5,863 bases of DNA from Spirochaetaceae bacterium. GTDB taxonomy: Bacteria > Spirochaetota > Spirochaetia > Treponematales > Breznakiellaceae. The stretch covers positions 1 to 5,863 of the forward strand of contig JAITJK010000130.1 in the NCBI GenBank assembly GCA_031278935.1, given 5' to 3'. Positions 5,816-5,863 of the stretch are shown piece by piece (position 1 is the first letter of the stretch; every line of letters begins with the position of its first letter). Made by a program: the position numbers and the translations under genes. The notes under the pieces are model-generated. The model searched no databases and was not told the DNA's origin. It saw only the letters and a list, made by a program, of their open reading frames with translations.

Positions 5816-5847
5816 AACCCCCTGTGTGACAAGCCTTTGGTAGGGGT

Positions 5848-5853
5848 ATAGTA
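5848..5853 (-). promoter_or_regulatory. Candidate -10 element of cstA
   Basis: TACTAT on the minus strand matches five of six -10 consensus positions and would start transcription near 5841, leaving a leader of about 37 bases. The matching -35 box would lie beyond the right edge of the window, so it cannot be checked here. Confidence 0.4.
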
Positions 5854-5863
5854 GGTTTCTAGT

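Overview
The window looks like chromosomal DNA from a spirochaete, most likely a Treponema or close relative. The main support is the N-terminus of the GroEL fragment (MAKQLLFNE..., the Treponema style as I remember it). Further support is a short (~480-residue) CstA and a B12-type tetrapyrrole operon, as expected of an anaerobe. The assignment is inference from protein style, since no search was run. The genes are GC-rich with AT-richer intergenic DNA, ordinary Shine-Dalgarno sequences and no sign of mobile elements, CRISPR or tRNA genes.

Layout: (1) 1-134, minus strand: the first 44 codons of groEL, running off the left edge. (2) 135-481: a 347-bp divergent regulatory region. It holds the groEL leader, which can fold into a two-tier hairpin (14-bp outer stem) on the groEL-sense strand. 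It also holds a perfect hairpin plus T-tract reading as a plus-strand terminator, a candidate minus-strand promoter for groEL, and a candidate extended -10 promoter for the hem operon. (3) 482-1768, plus: hemA, glutamyl-tRNA reductase. (4) 1765-4191, plus: one 808-codon ORF that fuses porphobilinogen deaminase (HemC), uroporphyrinogen-III C-methyltransferase (SUMT/CobA) and uroporphyrinogen-III synthase (HemD). It overlaps hemA by ATGA. (5) 4192-4352: a convergent intergenic gap with only weak hairpins. (6) 4353-5804, minus: a short CstA-family transporter with its own ribosome binding site and -10 element at the right edge.

How they work together: hemA starts the C5 route from glutamyl-tRNA. 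After the HemL and HemB steps, which are not encoded here, the fusion protein would take porphobilinogen to hydroxymethylbilane, then uroporphyrinogen III, then precorrin-2. Building the methyltransferase into the same chain as the deaminase and the synthase points the operon toward corrinoid (B12) and/or siroheme rather than protoheme. groEL and cstA are separately transcribed neighbours with no obvious functional link.

The two observations most worth following up are the three-enzyme fusion and the groEL leader structure. In the leader, every imperfect pair in both stems becomes a G-U wobble only when read as groEL-sense RNA.
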